From the NCBI GenBank assembly GCA_910589145.1, contig CAJUSD010000028.1, positions 1 to 44,479 on the forward strand: a stretch of 44,479 bases of DNA, in the 5' to 3' direction. Of the stretch, positions 42,057-44,479 are shown piece by piece. The notes under the pieces are model-generated. The model was not told the origin of the DNA, did no database searches, and worked only from the letters and a program-made list of their open reading frames with translations. This DNA is from an uncultured Oscillospiraceae bacterium. GTDB taxonomy: Bacteria; Bacillota; Clostridia; Oscillospirales; Ruminococcaceae. Position numbers and translations under genes: made by a program. Positions within the stretch are counted from its first letter, which is position 1; each line of letters opens with the position of its first letter.

Positions 42057-42632
42057 CTATTTAGTAATTTCTCCCTGAACTGTACCTTTACAGGCAGCAG
42101 CATTGGATTCGTCAGTATCAATGTGCATAGCCAGCGCGAACTTGGGGCTTACGCGTACTACTACATCACCAAAAATGAGGGAACGTCCTTCAGTATCAAT
42201 CTTTACAGAAACAATATCTTTGTCAGAAATTCCCATTTCAGCTGCATCTTCCGGGGTAGCGTGAATATGACGTTTTGCAGCAATAACGCCTTTGGTTAGT
42301 TCCACTTCACCTTTAGGGCCAACCAGCTTAATTCCGCAGGTGCCTTCAATATCACCAGATTCCCTTACAAGAGCATCAACGCCTAATGTCCTTGCATCAG
42401 TTAAGGATACTTCCACCTGGGATGCAGGGCGAACCGGGCCAAGAATGGATACACCTGGAATGGTTTTTTTAGGGCCTACTAAATCGACCTTTTCATTACT
42501 GGCGAACTGTCCGGGCTGGGATAGGTTTTTCTTAACGGTCAGCTCGTAGCCAGCCCCAAATAATGTTTCCAAGTCCTCTTTTGTTACATGGACATGGCGC
42601 GCTGACGTTTCAACAATAAATTTTTTTGCCAT
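42057..42632 (-). CDS. pduL: Phosphate propanoyltransferase / phosphotransacetylase PduL
   Basis: The 191-residue enzyme interconverts an acyl-CoA and an acyl phosphate. It consists of two PduL beta-barrels with metal-binding His motifs: TSARHVHVTKEDLE near the N-terminus and AAKRHIHATPEDAAEMGI in the second half, plus KNLSQPGQFAS and SILGPVRPASQVEVSLTDAR. There is no N-terminal encapsulation peptide and no microcompartment gene nearby, so it is probably a free cytosolic phosphotransacetylase for acetate or propionate formation, replacing Pta. The start is the ATG at 42630-42632 with AGGA upstream, not the TTG/CAT further out. It is monocistronic with its own promoter. Confidence 0.92.
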   Translation of the reverse strand: MAKKFIVETSARHVHVTKEDLETLFGAGYELTVKKNLSQPGQFASNEKVDLVGPKKTIPGVSILGPVRPASQVEVSLTDARTLGVDALVRESGDIEGTCGIKLVGPKGEVELTKGVIAAKRHIHATPEDAAEMGISDKDIVSVKIDTEGRSLIFGDVVVRVSPKFALAMHIDTDESNAAACKGTVQGEITK

Positions 42633-42750
42633 GATTGTAGTTTCCTTTCTCCGGCATAAAAGCATATGTTTTCCAACGTCGCTACACAGCCAGTCCCATA
42701 CCGGAGGGAACTCGCAGGCTGAGATTTTCAGGACAGTTGGACTCTATTCT

Positions 42751-42779
42751 ATTTTACGCCTTATACCGCTTTTTCGCAA
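42751..42779 (-). promoter_or_regulatory. Promoter of pduL
   Basis: On the minus strand TTGCGA (plus 42774-42779), a 17-nt spacer and TAAAAT (plus 42751-42756) precede a leader of about 110 nt. Confidence 0.65.
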
Positions 42780-42912
42780 GGGGATTTTATTTGGTTTTAA
42801 AATTTTTCTCTGAAAATCATTTCAATAAATGAAAATTAGAGTTTTACTTTTAAATTATGACAAAATTAGCTGTTTGGAAGAAAAGCCTTCTTGCTGGAAA
42901 AAATATAATCAG

Positions 42913-42942
42913 TTGATTTTAGGTATCTGAATCTATTATAAT
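42913..42942 (+). promoter_or_regulatory. Promoter of the LytTR regulator gene
   Basis: TTGATT (42913-42918), 18 nt and TATAAT (42937-42942) lie 77 nt before the ATG at 43019. Confidence 0.65.
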
Positions 42943-43018
42943 ATTTTTGCACGGTAAAGCCATGTTGGAATAAACCGTAAACTGATATACATTGAAACAA
43001 GATAGAGGATGTGAAAAG

Positions 43019-43765
43019 ATGTACAGTATAGCACTATGTGATGACGATGCCAAAGAGTTTGAGCAGGTTGAATTTTTTCTGAAAAAATATCAAAATATGA
43101 AACCAATGTTGGATTATAAACTTGAATGGTTTATAAGTGCGGAAACGCTGCTTGAACGGGTTAAGGAGAAATGTATACCTGATCTCTTGCTTTTGGATAT
43201 CTTTATGGACGGAAAAACTGGAATAGAGGCTGCTAAGGAAATGAGAAAATGGGGCTGCAATATGCCGATTGTTTTTCTGACGGCATCGACAGAGTATGCA
43301 TTAAATGCTTATGAAGTGGATGCGATTCAGTATCTTGTTAAGCCTTTAAACCAGGAACGTTTTTTTCATGCCATAGATACTGCGATAGGGCAGATCAAGC
43401 AAAAAAAGGAAAATCAGATTGTTATAAAGGTTGCTGGGGGGCTTCGCCAGTTACAGCCAAATGATATTGTTTACTGCGAATCCCAAAAGAATTATCAGAT
43501 ACTGTATCTGGCTGCCGAAGACTATAAGATTCGTATGACAGCAGGGAATTTATGGGAAATTATGGAGGCGTTTCCCCAATTTGGAAGATGCGGCCGTTCC
43601 TATATCTTAAACATGAACCATATTGTTTCAGTAGAACGTGAGGAAATTGTGATGGATAATGGCAGTACAATTTATATCCCAAGGAATAAGGCCGCAGAAT
43701 TTAAAAAGAAGTATTTTTCCTATTATTTTGATCAGAGAAATGAGTTCGGGGGGGGGGTTATATGA
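43019..43765 (+). CDS. LytTR-family response regulator (AgrA/VirR-like)
   Basis: The 248-residue regulator has a receiver domain (about 1-120) with acidic CDDD at residues 7-10, phospho-acceptor Asp 60 in DLLLLDIFMDG, PIVFLTAS and YLVKPLN. A C-terminal LytTR DNA-binding domain (about 138-238) follows, with LQPNDIVYCESQKNYQILYL, FGRCGRSYILNMNHIVSVER and YIPRNKAAEFKKKY. The ATG 43019 follows AGAGGA by nine nt; the in-frame TTG at 42992 lacks such a site. The gene ends in a run of ten G (43748-43757) encoding GGG near the C-terminus. The truncated membrane sensor gene 201 nt downstream is its probable partner. Confidence 0.9.
   Translation: MYSIALCDDDAKEFEQVEFFLKKYQNMKPMLDYKLEWFISAETLLERVKEKCIPDLLLLDIFMDGKTGIEAAKEMRKWGCNMPIVFLTASTEYALNAYEVDAIQYLVKPLNQERFFHAIDTAIGQIKQKKENQIVIKVAGGLRQLQPNDIVYCESQKNYQILYLAAEDYKIRMTAGNLWEIMEAFPQFGRCGRSYILNMNHIVSVEREEIVMDNGSTIYIPRNKAAEFKKKYFSYYFDQRNEFGGGVI
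43748..43757 (+). repeat. Ten-base G tract in the 3' end of the response regulator gene
   Basis: A G10 homopolymer lies three codons before the stop. Gain or loss of one G only changes the last few residues: minus one gives a four-codon longer tail, plus one about ten more codons. The effect on function is likely small. Confidence 0.7.
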
Positions 43766-43966
43766 TTGTACCAGTTAAATTTTTTTGTGTATGAATCAAA
43801 TAATCCCATCATCAATAGAAATGATATGTTTGATAAATGTTGTATTTTTAGGGAAGTTAATTTTTTTGTCCCTGAATCGTAGTAAAATATCCCTATATAT
43901 AGAACTTCTGTTTTGAAAATGATATAGTATAGTTAAAAAATACTGTATTTAAGGAGAAATAAGTCT

Positions 43967-44479
43967 ATGCTGGGGGGTTCGTTTTGGGTTGCGCTTTTGC
44001 GTAATACAATTAGTGCAGGGTTAATGATGTCCTTTTTTCTAATGGTGGATCGTCCCAGATTTTCTATGAAGAATACAATAGTAAGTTACATAGTATTTGG
44101 GATTTCCCTTATTTTATCTTATAGTATCTGGTATTTATATTCAAACGCCAGTTTTGTTAAATATGCCGCTATGTCTACGCTCCTGGTAATTGGTGTCTTT
44201 TGCAGCCTGATGAGCAGTGAGGTTGTATATTTATCTCTGTATAAAATGGCATTGGCCTTTTATCTTTTTTCTGTATGTACTTTCCTAGGAGTGGATGTAG
44301 CGCGTTGGTGGTTTAATGGAAACCCATGGGTGGATATTTTTGTACGTATAGTCATTTTATCAATTATTCTCGCCTTTACATGGTTTAAATTTAGAAGACA
44401 ATTTTTAAACGGAATTGATTTTTTGATTGAGGAAATGGATTTGTTCAGCACTGTTACCCTGTTTGTATCAGTTATGTTT
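43967..44479 (+). CDS. Membrane sensor protein, probably histidine kinase (3' partial)
   Basis: The frame opens at ATG 43967, 10 nt after AAGGAG, and stays open for 171 codons to the end of the window. It encodes several hydrophobic helices, including NTISAGLMMSFFLMV, YIVFGISLILSYSIWYLY and FVRIVILSIILAFTWF, like the polytopic N-terminal domain of AgrC-type GHKL sensor kinases. The kinase core would lie beyond the window, so the assignment rests on membrane topology and on the LytTR regulator just upstream. Confidence 0.65.
   Translation, partial: MLGGSFWVALLRNTISAGLMMSFFLMVDRPRFSMKNTIVSYIVFGISLILSYSIWYLYSNASFVKYAAMSTLLVIGVFCSLMSSEVVYLSLYKMALAFYLFSVCTFLGVDVARWWFNGNPWVDIFVRIVILSIILAFTWFKFRRQFLNGIDFLIEEMDLFSTVTLFVSVMF

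Noticed and set aside
42057..42632. Bacterial microcompartment locus
   Set aside because: Only pduL is present; there are no shell protein genes and no encapsulation peptide on PduL.
43791..43916. 41-codon open frame between the response regulator and the sensor gene, possible AgrD-like peptide
   Set aside because: It is hydrophobic and in the right place, but has no ribosome binding site and no Cys-centred pheromone motif typical of AgrD, so I do not call it a gene.

Overview
The window reads as a chromosomal segment of an anaerobic Clostridia member, probably Oscillospiraceae/Ruminococcaceae-like. The sequence basis is: Gram-positive Shine-Dalgarno sites, frequent TTG starts, lipobox solute-binding proteins, LplB/YtcP-type sugar transporters with a YesN-like AraC regulator, an LL-diaminopimelate aminotransferase and an NPxTG-type cell-wall anchor. 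The genus cannot be fixed from the sequence alone. No rRNA, tRNA, CRISPR array or phage was recognised.

Layout. (1) 1-2.9 kb: the A+T-rich 3' part of a Wzx-type flippase, then a GH94 phosphorylase gene broken by a stop and several frameshifts, then another eroded fragment. (2) 2.9-5.3 kb: an AraC regulator divergent from a glutamate dehydrogenase. (3) 5.9-18.6 kb, minus strand: a LacI-headed amino-sugar locus. It encodes LacI, two tandem paralogous TIM-barrel amidohydrolases, a CUT1 ABC importer, a Gfo/Idh/MocA oxidoreductase, a SIS protein, NagB, NagA, a second Gfo/Idh/MocA oxidoreductase and a DegT-type PLP aminotransferase. Operators with the core AAACGTTTTCT lie at the lacI and solute-binding-protein promoters. 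(4) 18.6-20 kb: a decay zone with an internally deleted AraC sensor and an ABC permease stump. (5) 20-26 kb, plus strand: an (alpha/alpha)6 glycosidase, a ThuA-like protein, a Gfo/Idh/MocA oxidoreductase and a GH36-like enzyme. (6) 26.6-38.4 kb, plus strand: a membrane AraC sensor-regulator, an LplB/YtcP/LplA-type importer, a membrane-anchored two-CxxC thioredoxin-like protein, a second GH36-like enzyme, an aldo/keto reductase and a GH105 unsaturated-glycuronyl hydrolase. (7) 38.8-44.5 kb: a sortase-type surface protein, dapL, pduL (minus) and a LytTR response regulator followed by a truncated membrane sensor gene.

The glycosidases lack signal peptides, so the picture is import of short glycans through lipoprotein-dependent ABC systems and cytoplasmic processing. 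Sugar oxidoreductases sit beside hydrolases in both carbohydrate loci, which suggests an oxidative (keto-sugar) route in addition to plain hydrolysis. This is inference. At least six intergenic spaces carry copies of one dispersed palindromic repeat family whose hairpin sequence differs from copy to copy, and one space carries a separate MITE-like element.
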